Source: an uncultured Prevotella sp. (lineage in GTDB: Bacteria; Bacteroidota; Bacteroidia; Bacteroidales; Bacteroidaceae). From it: a DNA stretch of 64,000 bases. Location of the stretch: the NCBI GenBank assembly GCA_900315835.1, contig ONAR01000006.1:1-64000 (forward strand), given 5' to 3'. Below, piece by piece: positions 42,763 to 51,804 of this stretch. Made by a program: the position numbers and the translations under genes. Each line of letters starts with the position of its first letter. Within the stretch, counting starts at the first letter, position 1. The notes below the pieces were generated by a model. That model did no database searches. It was not told where the DNA came from and was given only the letters and a program-made list of their open reading frames with translations.

Positions 42763-45333
42763 ATGAAGAGACATCTTATCGCAGCCCTTGTCATGGGGGC
42801 AGTGTCCATGGCACAAGGCCATGCCGCCGGCACGGAGCCGCTTACCTGGCAACTCAGCCAGGGATGGAGGTTCCATGAGGCGCGGCTCGACAACTGGTAT
42901 CCGGCCACTGTGCCGGGAGTGGTGCACACCGACCTGATGGCGAACCACATCATCGATGACCCGTTCCTGAAGCTCAACGAGCGGGGCGTGCAGTGGATTG
43001 ACAAGGAGGACTGGGTCTATGAGACCCGATTCGACATGCCTGACGACGCCATGGGGCGGGAACACATCATGCTGACCTGCCATGGCCTCGACACCTATGC
43101 GGATGTCTATCTCAACGACTCGCTCATCATCAGGGCCGACAACATGTTCCGCACATGGCGGGCCGATATCAAAGGTCTCGTCAAGGCCTCGGGCAACACC
43201 CTGCGCGTCTTTTTCCACTCCCCGGTCAAGACCGACCTGCCCAAATACGATGCCCTGCCCTATCACTACCCGGCCTCCAACGACCAGAGCGAGAACGGCG
43301 GCCTGCTGGACAAGAAAATATCGCCTTTCGCCCGCAAGGCCGGGTACCATTACGGATGGGACTGGGGACCACGCCTGCTGACATCGGGCATATGGCGCCC
43401 CGTCACCATCACCGCGTGGAGCGGCGTAAGGATAGACAACACCTATTTCATGCAGCCTCAGGTGAGCCGGCAGGTGGCCCACGTGCGTGAGGAGGTCACC
43501 ATCGACGCGACCCGCGGCACGACCGCCGTCGTCAGTATCACCGACGAGGCCACGGGACACACGCACGCCAAAAGACAAGTGACGCTGAGGGAAGGCAGCA
43601 ACAAGGTGGTCATGGACTTCAAGGTCAGGAACCCGAGGCTGTGGTGGTGCAACGGCTATGGCGACCCTCACCGCTACCGTTTCAAGACAACGGTCACCAC
43701 GGAAAAGAACAGGGATGAAAGGACGGACAAAATCGGACTGCGCTCCCTCCGCCTTGTCACCGACAATGACGAGGCCGGCCAGGGCTTCTGCTTCGTGCTG
43801 AACGGTGAGAGGATATTCATGAAAGGCGCGAACTACATCCCCTGCGACAATTTCCTCACGCGGGTCAACGACTCCGTCTACCGCAAGACCATCGACGACG
43901 CGGTGGCGGTCCACATGAACATGCTGCGCGTGTGGGGCGGCGGTGTCTACGAGGATGACAGGTTCTACGACCTCTGCGACGAGAAAGGCATCCTGGTCTG
44001 GCAGGACTTCATGTTCGCCTGCGGGATGTACCCCGCGACCGGGCATTATCTGGACAACATCCGCCAGGAGGCTATCGACAATGTCGTCCGCCTGCGCAAC
44101 CATCCCTGCATCGCCCTGTGGTGCGGCAACAACGAATGCCAGGACGCCTGGTACAACTGGGGCTGGAAGAAAGCCTTTGAGCGGCAGAGCCAGACCTATG
44201 CCGACACCCTCTGGAGCCAGTTCCGCCGCCAGTATTACGAGGTGTTGCCGGCTGTCGTCAAAGCCTGCAGTCCCGGAACCGCCTACCGGCCCTCCTCGCC
44301 GTTTGCCGGCTACGGGGGCGGCAGCAAGCCCACGACGGGCGACTATCACTATTGGGAGGTGTGGCACGGCCGCAAGCCCATCAGCGAGTACAACCGCGTC
44401 AGGGCCCGCTTCTTCAGCGAGTACGGCATGCAGAGTTTCCCTCAATTTGAGTCGGTGAGGCGTTTCGCCCCTGATGAAAAAGACTGGGACATCCATTCCG
44501 AGGTGATGATGTGGCACCAGCGGGGCGGCGCGCATGCCAACAGTCTGATTGAGACCTATCTGGAAAGCGAGTATAAGAAGCCCGGCCGTTTTCAGGACCT
44601 GCTCTATGTGGGCCAGCTCATGCAGGGCGACGCCATGCGGACGGCCGTCGAGGCCCACCGCAGGGACAAGGGCTACTGCTGGGGTACGCTGCTCTGGCAG
44701 ATCAACGACTGCTGGCCCGTGGCCTCGTGGTCTACCCGCGACTACTACGGCCGGTGGAAGGCCGCCCACTACTTCATGCGGCGGGCCATGGACGACGTGC
44801 TGGTGTCACCCGTCGAGAAGGACGGCAGCCTGCATGTGTGTCTCGTGTCCGACCGGCTGAAGGACGTGCGCGGCATGCTGACCGTCGAGGTGCAGCGGAT
44901 GGACGGCACTATGGTCAACCGGGTCAGCATGACGGTCACCGCGCAGGCCAACAGTGCCGGCGACGCGCTCGTCATCCCCGTCAGCGAACTGCTGAAAGGC
45001 TGTCAGCGCCGGGAGGTGTTCATCCATGTCACATTCCAGGCCGACAGGACCTACGAGAGTGTCTGTTGTCTGGAAGTCCCCAAGAATATGGACTTTCCCC
45101 AAGCCTCCATTCATCGTGAGGTGAGCGATGCCGGGGACGGCATTGAGGTCACGCTCACCGCTGACCGCTTCGCGCGCGGCGTGTTCCTGAGCCTTCCCGG
45201 CCATGACTATTTCTTCGAGGACAATTATTTCGACCTGCTGCCGGGCAGGCCCCGGACTGTCAGGCTCAGCACCCCGATGACCGCCGCGCAGGTCAGGGAG
45301 CAGCTCCGGCTGGTCTCCCTGTCAGACATTTAG
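42763..45333 (+). CDS. GH2 beta-mannosidase
   Basis: The 856-residue protein has a signal peptide (about 1-22, no lipobox) and the GH2 order: sugar-binding domain, immunoglobulin-like domain, then the (beta/alpha)8 barrel. Within the barrel, the acid/base Glu is E458 (WCGNNEC) and the nucleophile Glu is E553 (FFSEYGMQSFP). The N-terminus (TWQLSQGWRFHEARLDNWYPATVPGVVHTDLM) and the LRVWGGGVYEDDRFYDLCDEKGILVWQDFMFACGMYP segment are diagnostic of exo-beta-mannosidase. It removes terminal beta-1,4-mannose, as in the core of N-glycans or from mannans. The other mannoside genes start about 4 kb on and point the other way, so it is probably a separate transcript. Confidence 0.93.
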   Translation: MKRHLIAALVMGAVSMAQGHAAGTEPLTWQLSQGWRFHEARLDNWYPATVPGVVHTDLMANHIIDDPFLKLNERGVQWIDKEDWVYETRFDMPDDAMGREHIMLTCHGLDTYADVYLNDSLIIRADNMFRTWRADIKGLVKASGNTLRVFFHSPVKTDLPKYDALPYHYPASNDQSENGGLLDKKISPFARKAGYHYGWDWGPRLLTSGIWRPVTITAWSGVRIDNTYFMQPQVSRQVAHVREEVTIDATRGTTAVVSITDEATGHTHAKRQVTLREGSNKVVMDFKVRNPRLWWCNGYGDPHRYRFKTTVTTEKNRDERTDKIGLRSLRLVTDNDEAGQGFCFVLNGERIFMKGANYIPCDNFLTRVNDSVYRKTIDDAVAVHMNMLRVWGGGVYEDDRFYDLCDEKGILVWQDFMFACGMYPATGHYLDNIRQEAIDNVVRLRNHPCIALWCGNNECQDAWYNWGWKKAFERQSQTYADTLWSQFRRQYYEVLPAVVKACSPGTAYRPSSPFAGYGGGSKPTTGDYHYWEVWHGRKPISEYNRVRARFFSEYGMQSFPQFESVRRFAPDEKDWDIHSEVMMWHQRGGAHANSLIETYLESEYKKPGRFQDLLYVGQLMQGDAMRTAVEAHRRDKGYCWGTLLWQINDCWPVASWSTRDYYGRWKAAHYFMRRAMDDVLVSPVEKDGSLHVCLVSDRLKDVRGMLTVEVQRMDGTMVNRVSMTVTAQANSAGDALVIPVSELLKGCQRREVFIHVTFQADRTYESVCCLEVPKNMDFPQASIHREVSDAGDGIEVTLTADRFARGVFLSLPGHDYFFEDNYFDLLPGRPRTVRLSTPMTAAQVREQLRLVSLSDI

Positions 45334-45392
45334 TCCATCCCCATCAGCTTTCAAGATTTCGTATTCTTTCAAACGAAGTTGTCAGCCGTTTA

Positions 45393-45510
45393 TACACTTT
45401 TCTGAGGATAGAAAGATGCCAATCCTACACTTTTTGAGGGTTAAATTCAAGGAACCATACACTTTTTTGAGGGTTCGGCCAAGGAAAGCCTACACTTTTT
45501 CGACAGTTCG
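45393..45510. repeat. Four 33-bp spaced repeats of TACACTTTTT
   Basis: TACACTTTTcTGAGG-like motifs begin at 45393, 45426, 45458 and 45491, 32-33 bases apart. The middle two share TACACTTTTTTGAGGGTT with one T difference. They lie between the converging beta-mannosidase and DUF438 genes. Confidence 0.85.
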
Positions 45511-45543
45511 TCGCTGCTTTACGATACGCCGCCACAAGGGGCC

Positions 45544-47049
45544 TCAGACCGGAAAAATGTCCTGCACGGTCTCCATCGTGCCGATGTATTTTCCGGCGGC
45601 GTCGCGCACGGCCATGTAGGTGACGAGCATTGGCTTGCCGTTCTTCTCCAGCCGTACGGGTACCTTGTCACGCTTGCCCTCCCGGAAATCCTGTATGATG
45701 GCCCTCACCATAGGCTCAATCTTTGGCGGATGGCTGGTGAACACCTCGCGGCCCAATGCCGACAAAGGCCGCTTAAAGGCTTTGGTCGAGAACGGCCGGT
45801 TGAAATAACGGTTGATGTTGTCCGCGTCAACAAAGGTAATCTCGACCGGCAGCGCGTCGAGCAGTGCCGTGAGCTGCTCCACCGTCAGCGAGCCGCCCGG
45901 CATCTGTATCCTTCCCTCGCCCGTGGCTGTTGCCGCAGCCGCTACGGGTTGGCTGAGCCTGCTGAGGAATGCCTCCCCGTCGTCCCACCGTTCCTGAACC
46001 ACGCCCATGCAGGTCTCGTAGCCCTTGCCGTCGGCATACAGCTGCATCCAGTCGTCATCGGAGAAGTTGGCCACACACACGGGGAAGAGGATTCTGTTTT
46101 CCTTGAACGTCATCTCGCGGGCGCGTCTCACCACGGCTGCCACGCGCGCAGTCCACTCCTCGTCGGGCGCAGCCTCACCGGCCGCTTTCCTGACGAGCGC
46201 GGAGAGCTCGGCACGTATCTCGTCATCTATAGTCCACATCACCTGCGACGGGCCATAGATGCCATACCTCACGTTGAGAAGGGGATAGATGAGGTCGCCT
46301 TTCTTGGCATAGTGGATCGACAGGCCGCGCACCCGTTCCAGCGCCCCGGCTATGGATACCGTGCTCTCGCCGCCGTCCAGCCGGGCTTCCACGTCGTCAA
46401 GGGCGGCGACAATGGCCTCGTTCTCCCGGTACAGGGTCTGCAGCGGATGACCCGCCACGGCACGCAGGGCAGCCGTCTTGTCCCTGCTCCCGTCTGCCTG
46501 ACCAATCATCATGCGCTCCTGACCGTGATGCAGGCCGTGGTGCAGGCTGTCGTGACCGTCATGATTGTCGTGGCCGTCAGTCTCCTGTGTGCCGTGGAAC
46601 AGGGCCGAGTGGATGTCGCACAGCTCCTTGACATTCTTCACCGGCTCACCCTCACGGATCAGCTCCTGCTCGGCCTTCATAATCTCCGTGCCCTTGACAT
46701 TCTTGAACTCCCTGACAAAGTCGGCACGCACGGCCTCCAGGGCCTCACCGCTGTTGAGGCGCCGCAGGTATTCCTTGACCTGCCGGGCCGTGTCCGACGG
46801 CTCTGGGTTGTCTGCAGCCTCTGCGCCTTCTATGCGGAACCCGCTGTCCAGCAAGGCCTCGACGATCCGCTCCATGGCTATTCCCCTCATTGCAGCGCCA
46901 CGGGGTATCGTCACCATCTTGCCGACCGACAGGCGCACTGCCTTCTTGCTGATTTCCGTGAAGCCGAGCGAAGACATGATGTCAATGATTTCGGGATATT
47001 TCTGCGTGAGTTCGTAGATGCTCTCTTTCAGATTGATGGTTTTCTCCAT
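45544..47049 (-). CDS. DUF1858-DUF438-hemerythrin-PAS protein
   Basis: I start at 47049 (MEKTINLKES), 27 bases after a -7 box; 18 extra codons upstream would cross it. The 501-residue protein begins with a DUF1858 segment (LTQKYPEIIDIMSSLGF). It continues into DUF438 (LRRLNSGEALEAVRADFVREFKNV). A hemerythrin-like HHE region follows, with a His-rich insert (HDNHDGHDSLHHGLHHG) and ALERVRGLSIHYAKKGDLIYPLL. It ends in a PAS-type domain (about 385-501). Such proteins are thought to sense redox, oxygen or NO through a di-iron or heme site. There is no output domain, so its partner is unknown. Confidence 0.85.
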   Translation of the reverse strand: MEKTINLKESIYELTQKYPEIIDIMSSLGFTEISKKAVRLSVGKMVTIPRGAAMRGIAMERIVEALLDSGFRIEGAEAADNPEPSDTARQVKEYLRRLNSGEALEAVRADFVREFKNVKGTEIMKAEQELIREGEPVKNVKELCDIHSALFHGTQETDGHDNHDGHDSLHHGLHHGQERMMIGQADGSRDKTAALRAVAGHPLQTLYRENEAIVAALDDVEARLDGGESTVSIAGALERVRGLSIHYAKKGDLIYPLLNVRYGIYGPSQVMWTIDDEIRAELSALVRKAAGEAAPDEEWTARVAAVVRRAREMTFKENRILFPVCVANFSDDDWMQLYADGKGYETCMGVVQERWDDGEAFLSRLSQPVAAAATATGEGRIQMPGGSLTVEQLTALLDALPVEITFVDADNINRYFNRPFSTKAFKRPLSALGREVFTSHPPKIEPMVRAIIQDFREGKRDKVPVRLEKNGKPMLVTYMAVRDAAGKYIGTMETVQDIFPV

Positions 47050-47076
47050 AAATGTCTCCTTATCTATTGTTTGCCG

Positions 47077-47084
47077 CAAAGTTA
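47077..47084 (-). promoter_or_regulatory. -7 box for the DUF438 gene
   Basis: TAACTTTG on the reverse strand, 27 bases upstream of the chosen start; the -33 match is poor. Confidence 0.5.
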
Positions 47085-47170
47085 TGACCTTAGCGCCATT
47101 CACGCCGGTAACAAATGTTCCCCCGAGACCGTGTTTTATGGTACTTTAACAAGTTGCCACTGGATAAAAA

Positions 47171-48529
47171 CTACGCCTTTTTGAGTGTCCGCCACCCCAG
47201 CGCCAACAGCAGGGCCACCAGCGTGACGGCCTCCGACACGGGGACGGCGAGCCACAGACCCGCATTGCCTGTCAGCGGCGGAAGCAGCAGAAAGGCCGGC
47301 ACAAGCAGGATGCAGCTGCGCAGGAGCATGAAGAACGTGGCGGCACGCGACCGCTCCACGCTCTGCAGATAGCCCACCAGCACCACGTTCATTGTGAAGG
47401 ACACGTAGCTGAGCGAGAACAGCGGCAGTCCGCTTTCGCAGATGGCCCAGGCGGCAGTGCCGGGCTTCAGGAAAAGCGACACCAGCGGCCCGGCGACGAA
47501 CATGCCGCTGAGCGTCATCAGCAGACCAAGACCGAAAGCCAGCGACAGCGACAGCCGGAAAGTCTTGCGGATGCGCCCGATGTCGCCGCTGCCATAGTTG
47601 TAGCTGATGATGGGCAGTGACGACTGGGCGATGGCGTTGCCAAACATGAACACTAACGGAAAGAGATAGCAGCACACACTGTAGGCCGCCACACCGTCCT
47701 CATGCAGGCGGGGCGTGAAGGTGTAGTTGCCCGTGAGGATCATCACCGACATGGCAATCTCGCCGATGAACGAGGGCAGGCCGACCTTCATCATGTAGCC
47801 AGCATTGCGCGCGGTGAGGATGAGGCTCTTGCGCGTGAACTTCGGGCGGTAGAAATGGAGCCGCCTGCTTCTGAAGCAGAGGTAGTAGACAATCATCAGC
47901 GCACCGGCGGCCTGTGCCAGCGACGTGGCCACGGCTGCCCCGCGGATGCCCCATTCGAGGGGGAAGACGAAGAGCCAGTCGAGGAAGATGTTCAGGAGCG
48001 AGGCAACGATGTTGGCGGCCATGGCGAACTTCGGCGCACCGTCGAGACGGATGACGAACATGCCGATGAAAAGAATCTGGGTGAGCACCAGTACGGGCGC
48101 CACCGCCACGAGATAGTCGCAGGCAAAGGGAATGATGCGTCCCTCGCCGCCGAAGAGCCGCGCGGTCTGCTCAGGGAAGAAGCCCACTAAGAGTGCCGCC
48201 ACCAGCATCAAGGCCGTGGAGATGGTGAAGGCCTGGGTGACATTGATGTTGGCGGCCTTGTAATTGCCGTGGGCCAGGTGGATGGCCACGACCACCGACA
48301 CGCCACTGCCGAAGAGCAGAGCCGTGCCCGTGCCAATCATGAAGATGGGCGCCGCCACGTTGACGGCAGCCAGTGCGTCACTGCCCACGCCCTGACCGAC
48401 GAAGATGCCGTCGGCAATGTTGAGCATGGCTCCGAAGAGCAGACCAAGGAGTGTGGGAAAGAAAAGGCGGAGGAAAAGCTTAGGGATATTCTCCTTCGCA
48501 AAGTCGATACTGTCTCTATGCTGTTTCAT
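47171..48529 (-). CDS. MATE-family multidrug efflux transporter
   Basis: The 452-residue protein (start MKQHRDS at 48529) has twelve predicted membrane helices in two related halves. The first half contains PTLLGLLFGAMLNIADGIFVGQGVGSDALAAVNVAAP and the second a matching IGEIAMSVMILTGNYTF. MATE proteins export drugs or metabolites by proton or sodium antiport. Its substrate cannot be told from sequence. The gene begins 16 bases after the GNAT gene, so the two are probably cotranscribed. Confidence 0.92.
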   Translation of the reverse strand: MKQHRDSIDFAKENIPKLFLRLFFPTLLGLLFGAMLNIADGIFVGQGVGSDALAAVNVAAPIFMIGTGTALLFGSGVSVVVAIHLAHGNYKAANINVTQAFTISTALMLVAALLVGFFPEQTARLFGGEGRIIPFACDYLVAVAPVLVLTQILFIGMFVIRLDGAPKFAMAANIVASLLNIFLDWLFVFPLEWGIRGAAVATSLAQAAGALMIVYYLCFRSRRLHFYRPKFTRKSLILTARNAGYMMKVGLPSFIGEIAMSVMILTGNYTFTPRLHEDGVAAYSVCCYLFPLVFMFGNAIAQSSLPIISYNYGSGDIGRIRKTFRLSLSLAFGLGLLMTLSGMFVAGPLVSLFLKPGTAAWAICESGLPLFSLSYVSFTMNVVLVGYLQSVERSRAATFFMLLRSCILLVPAFLLLPPLTGNAGLWLAVPVSEAVTLVALLLALGWRTLKKA

Positions 48530-48545
48530 ATACACCTTATTATAT

Positions 48546-49043
48546 TTATATCTCCTTCTCCATGATATAGTCATTCATAAAATAGCCGTTGCCAATGTCG
48601 TAGTCACCCTGCCTGGTGACCCTCAGGCCGAGATGCTCGTAAAACGTCTTGGCCTTGTTGTAACGGTTGACGTGCAGGAAGAGGCGGCAGGACCCGGGAT
48701 GCAGCCGCTTGACGAGGCTGACGGCCGCATCGAAGAGCGTACGGCCCAGGTGGCGGCCCTGGAACCGCGGCAGCACATAGATTTTCTGCAGCTCGTACAG
48801 GTCGGTGTCGATGGGCTGCACCGACACATACCCGGCCGGCTCGCCGTCGACTGACAGCAGCTGGTAGACGTGGCCCTCGACGGTCATCTGCCTGAGCAGG
48901 CTCGCCTCGGAATACATCATGTCCATCATGTAGTCACACTGCTCGGGCGTGATGATGTGCCTGTAAGTCTCTGGGAACACCTGCTCCGCCATGTGGCGGA
49001 TAAGCGGGATGTCCTTTGTGGTTGCCATTCTGATTGTGTTCAT
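48546..49043 (-). CDS. GNAT-family N-acetyltransferase
   Basis: Starting at MNTIRMATTKDIPLIRHMAEQ (49043) the protein has 165 residues. The acetyl-CoA-binding core shows AGYVSVQPIDTDLYELQKIYVLPRFQGRHLGRTLFDAAVSLVKR, with the Q/RxxGxG/A-type loop QGRHLG, and ends with the LHVNRYNKAKTFYEHLGLRV motif. Substrate is unknown. A full promoter lies about 140 bases upstream, and the MATE gene follows. The longer ORF (from 49145) overlaps that leader and is not used. Confidence 0.9.
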   Translation of the reverse strand: MNTIRMATTKDIPLIRHMAEQVFPETYRHIITPEQCDYMMDMMYSEASLLRQMTVEGHVYQLLSVDGEPAGYVSVQPIDTDLYELQKIYVLPRFQGRHLGRTLFDAAVSLVKRLHPGSCRLFLHVNRYNKAKTFYEHLGLRVTRQGDYDIGNGYFMNDYIMEKEI

Positions 49044-49179
49044 CTTTATGAATATTATTTTCGCTTTCCGTGTAACAAAATCCATGCAACGAAATAAGTG
49101 GCGCTGGACAGTCGGGGCGTTGTACCCCGTCTTATCCAGTGCCACTTCCTTATGGCGCCCTCCGATGGTAGAGCTGGTG

Positions 49180-49210
49180 CAAAGTTAGGACTTTTCTCCC
49201 AACCATGCAA
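49180..49210 (-). promoter_or_regulatory. Promoter of the GNAT-MATE operon
   Basis: The reverse strand shows TTG (49208-49210), a 20-base spacer and TAACTTTG (49180-49187). Confidence 0.65.
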
Positions 49211-49248
49211 CATTTACGTGAATTTTATTGCCGTCTCAGCGCATTCCG

Positions 49249-49312
49249 ACTGTTCATTCCTTTACCGCAAAAGCACAGAAGACGAGGTAGCAGACGCAGA
49301 GCAGCGTGACAA
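49249..49312 (-). pseudogene. Detached copy of the MFS gene 3' end
   Basis: These 64 bases match 56564-56627, inside the 3' end of the intact MFS transporter gene, at all but one position (A at 49272, T at 56587). Read in frame they encode the last 18 or so residues of that transporter (VTLLCVCYLVFCAFAVKE) and its stop. The upstream part of the gene is missing here. The pair of copies brackets the SusC-SusD-SusE-GH76 block. Confidence 0.9.
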
Positions 49313-49339
49313 ATGGCCTCTACATTATAGATATTATAA

Positions 49340-49378
49340 CTACGGGCCGGTCTTTGACTATTGAAGCCGGCACCGTAG
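49340..49378 (-). terminator. Hairpin after the GH76 gene
   Basis: CTACGG plus CCGG on one side pairs with CCGG plus CCGTAG on the other, followed on the reverse strand by an AT-rich stretch. It lies 10 bases past the GH76 stop. Confidence 0.6.
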
Positions 49379-49387
49379 CCTAAAATA

Positions 49388-50611
49388 CTAATGTGTCGTT
49401 TCACCTTTATATATCGCAATACGCGCCAATGACTCAAGCGCTGCGCCCTGAGTAAGGAGACTATAATAACGCTTAGGACTGCCACCTGTCCAGTCTTCAT
49501 AAAAGAACCCATCACTGGTGCGAGCTGAAGTTATTGCATTATTCATAAAGTGGATATAAGTATCAACATAATTGGCAGCTGTTGAATTATATGGTACGAG
49601 TTCTATATAAGCATCAAACAGTTTTGTGTTAAACCAGGGATCACTATCTGGATAAGCCAAAGCCATATTACCACGTGGCCTGACAAAATAGTTGTAAGCG
49701 CCTTCCGCCGTTTTAATAGCCTGTGATAAATAGTTTTGGTCTCCGGTAATCCTGTATAGTTGAATACCATTGGAAATCATCACACCAGAATTGTAAGTCC
49801 ATTTAGTTTTATTAATCGTCTTATCAACCTGCATGTCATTCCAATATGTATTGTCTTCAGGATCTCTGAGATTATTATATAACCAAGTATATAACCGCTT
49901 CGCAAAGGCCAACACATTTGCCTTTTCATCCGATGGGCATACCTGATAATATTTCAGGAGGAAATTGCAAGCAAACCCATTGGCACACGCAGGCTTGTTG
50001 GAATCGGTGTTACCAGCTATGTTTTTCTGTGCTTCGTTCCACCAAAGTGCATTGCCATTAATCTCGTCTTCGCCACTTTTAAGGAATGCAACTATCTGTC
50101 GGCAATGGTCAAGGAACTTACTATCCTTCAATTGATCGTAAGCTCGCAACATCTCAAGGCCAACAATTGAATTGTCATCATAGAAGCGGGTACCTGTTCC
50201 GCTTGTTCCATTCGTTGAAGAGGAGTAACCACCTACATTTTGGACACCACTAACACTGTAATAACGTTCAAATCCTTCCATCTTGTCGGCATAGTTCACA
50301 TTATATCCCAACTGGTTTAACAACGAGACACCCGACATGAGACTAACATAATTCCAAAGATATGAATGCTCTGGATCACCACTTTGAATTGGATAATTCT
50401 CAAGGAAGAGTCCTTTGTATGTACCTGACTTTATGAGATACCTTTCAGAAATGAGGTCATACAGTTGCTTCGCCTGATTCTTATACACAATTTTCTCGGC
50501 GGGAATAGTATCTTGCTTCATTGTAGGGGGAATATACTTCTCCACTTCAATGCCTCCACACGAAAAAAACGTCATCGCAAACGTCGCAAATAAAATAGCT
50601 TTCTTATTCAT
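49388..50611 (-). CDS. GH76 endo-alpha-1,6-mannanase-like lipoprotein
   Basis: The 407-residue protein has a lipoprotein signal (TFFSC, Cys near 18). Its body has the (alpha/alpha)6 pattern of GH76, with the catalytic aspartate pair in RFYDDNSIVGLEMLRAY and other family pieces such as NALWWNEAQKNIAGNTDSNKPACANG and TYNSGVMISNGIQLY. GH76 enzymes cut the alpha-1,6 backbone of yeast mannan, usually at the surface. It is last in the SusC-SusD-SusE run, 13 bases after SusE. Codon use is more AT-rich than flanking genes. Confidence 0.9.
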   Translation of the reverse strand: MNKKAILFATFAMTFFSCGGIEVEKYIPPTMKQDTIPAEKIVYKNQAKQLYDLISERYLIKSGTYKGLFLENYPIQSGDPEHSYLWNYVSLMSGVSLLNQLGYNVNYADKMEGFERYYSVSGVQNVGGYSSSTNGTSGTGTRFYDDNSIVGLEMLRAYDQLKDSKFLDHCRQIVAFLKSGEDEINGNALWWNEAQKNIAGNTDSNKPACANGFACNFLLKYYQVCPSDEKANVLAFAKRLYTWLYNNLRDPEDNTYWNDMQVDKTINKTKWTYNSGVMISNGIQLYRITGDQNYLSQAIKTAEGAYNYFVRPRGNMALAYPDSDPWFNTKLFDAYIELVPYNSTAANYVDTYIHFMNNAITSARTSDGFFYEDWTGGSPKRYYSLLTQGAALESLARIAIYKGETTH

Positions 50612-50624
50612 AATTGATGAAATG

Positions 50625-51773
50625 TCATTTGATTGATGTTGTATTTGTAAAAGTATGAATCATGAGATCGTTATGATTGGTCTCAATCGTAATCGTGGCG
50701 TGGGTCATATCAAGACTACCCTTCATTTTCCACAAGTGGTCCCATTGTGACCATCTGAATTCATGAAGCGCATAGAACGAATCCGGTTCTCCACCAACAG
50801 GCCTCTCACCACTTACATCATCAGCGCGGCCCCAACAGGTATCAGCACCATTAACTTTTGCTATGAAATAATAACGCTCCTCTACCCAGGAAAGCCAACT
50901 TGGCGGATTCGTTTCCGGACGCGACTGCTGAATAAATCTGATATCGCCGTCTCCACTAAAATTACCATTACCCTTATATTGCAACTCAGCTATGTTATCG
51001 AATGTAGCACCCCAAATACACCGCACACTGCTTCCAATGTTATCAATAATCATTGACATAGTGTTAAAGTCAACAGTAATTCTACTTATATCATTCTTAC
51101 CATCAACTGTCGTTGTACCAGGGCCTTCCTTTAACTTACCATTATTTTGCTGGTCAATATAGTAGGTAAAAGCATCCGGGGAAGTTGAAGACCTAAATTC
51201 AATATTGCCAGCTGTAAGTTTAGTATATATCCTAAACACCCCATCGCTCACTTTGCGAAATTGCTGACCGCCTTGCCCTCCATTCTCCGTAGCTGAACCA
51301 TACAGAAATAACGCTGAGGGCAGATTATCAATACCTTCACCCCTTGTTACCTCGATAGTTGAGCTTGACGCGCAACGTTGCACTTCTCCACCTCTGGAAG
51401 CTACTACCGTCCAAATGAGTGTACCCGTTTGTTCTGGCTTAATACCTGCATTACGTGCTATTATGTTGATTTGGCTCTGAGTTAAGGTCAATTGTGGCTC
51501 TGCACCAAGATCACTAGGCAACGTAGCTGTAGGATTGCTGAAATCACCTCCTTGCTTATCAAACAAAACGGAATACTGTACAATACCACCATCCGATGCT
51601 TTGCCTCCTGACCATGAAAGAACAACAGGAACAGTTGACGTAACATCAAGAGTTACGCTCTTTGGTCCAGACAATTCAGTCGGGACAGTAAACCCAGGGT
51701 TAAAGTCATAGTCGTCCTTGCAGGATGTCAAGGTCAACACAACTATACCTATAAATAATAATATTTTTTTCAT
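50625..51773 (-). CDS. SusE-like outer-membrane lipoprotein
   Basis: The 382-residue lipoprotein (LTSC, Cys near 17) has the SusE-type N-terminal domain with LSWSGGKASDGGIVQYSVLFDKQGGDFSNP and TLTQSQINIIARNAGIKPEQTGTLIWTVVAS. Starch-binding-like modules follow. In Sus-type systems SusE binds glycan at the surface and helps hold substrate near the SusC/SusD pair. Here it lies directly after SusD and before GH76. The substrate is presumably alpha-mannan from the enzyme context. Confidence 0.9.
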   Translation of the reverse strand: MKKILLFIGIVVLTLTSCKDDYDFNPGFTVPTELSGPKSVTLDVTSTVPVVLSWSGGKASDGGIVQYSVLFDKQGGDFSNPTATLPSDLGAEPQLTLTQSQINIIARNAGIKPEQTGTLIWTVVASRGGEVQRCASSSTIEVTRGEGIDNLPSALFLYGSATENGGQGGQQFRKVSDGVFRIYTKLTAGNIEFRSSTSPDAFTYYIDQQNNGKLKEGPGTTTVDGKNDISRITVDFNTMSMIIDNIGSSVRCIWGATFDNIAELQYKGNGNFSGDGDIRFIQQSRPETNPPSWLSWVEERYYFIAKVNGADTCWGRADDVSGERPVGGEPDSFYALHEFRWSQWDHLWKMKGSLDMTHATITIETNHNDLMIHTFTNTTSIK

Positions 51774-51804
51774 AGCTACTTATTTTAATACTGCAATGAT
51801 TACT

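Noticed and set aside
42739..44769. 676-residue ORF on the - strand opposite the beta-mannosidase
   Set aside because: It is a shadow frame in GC-rich DNA. The sense strand carries the GH2 catalytic residues.
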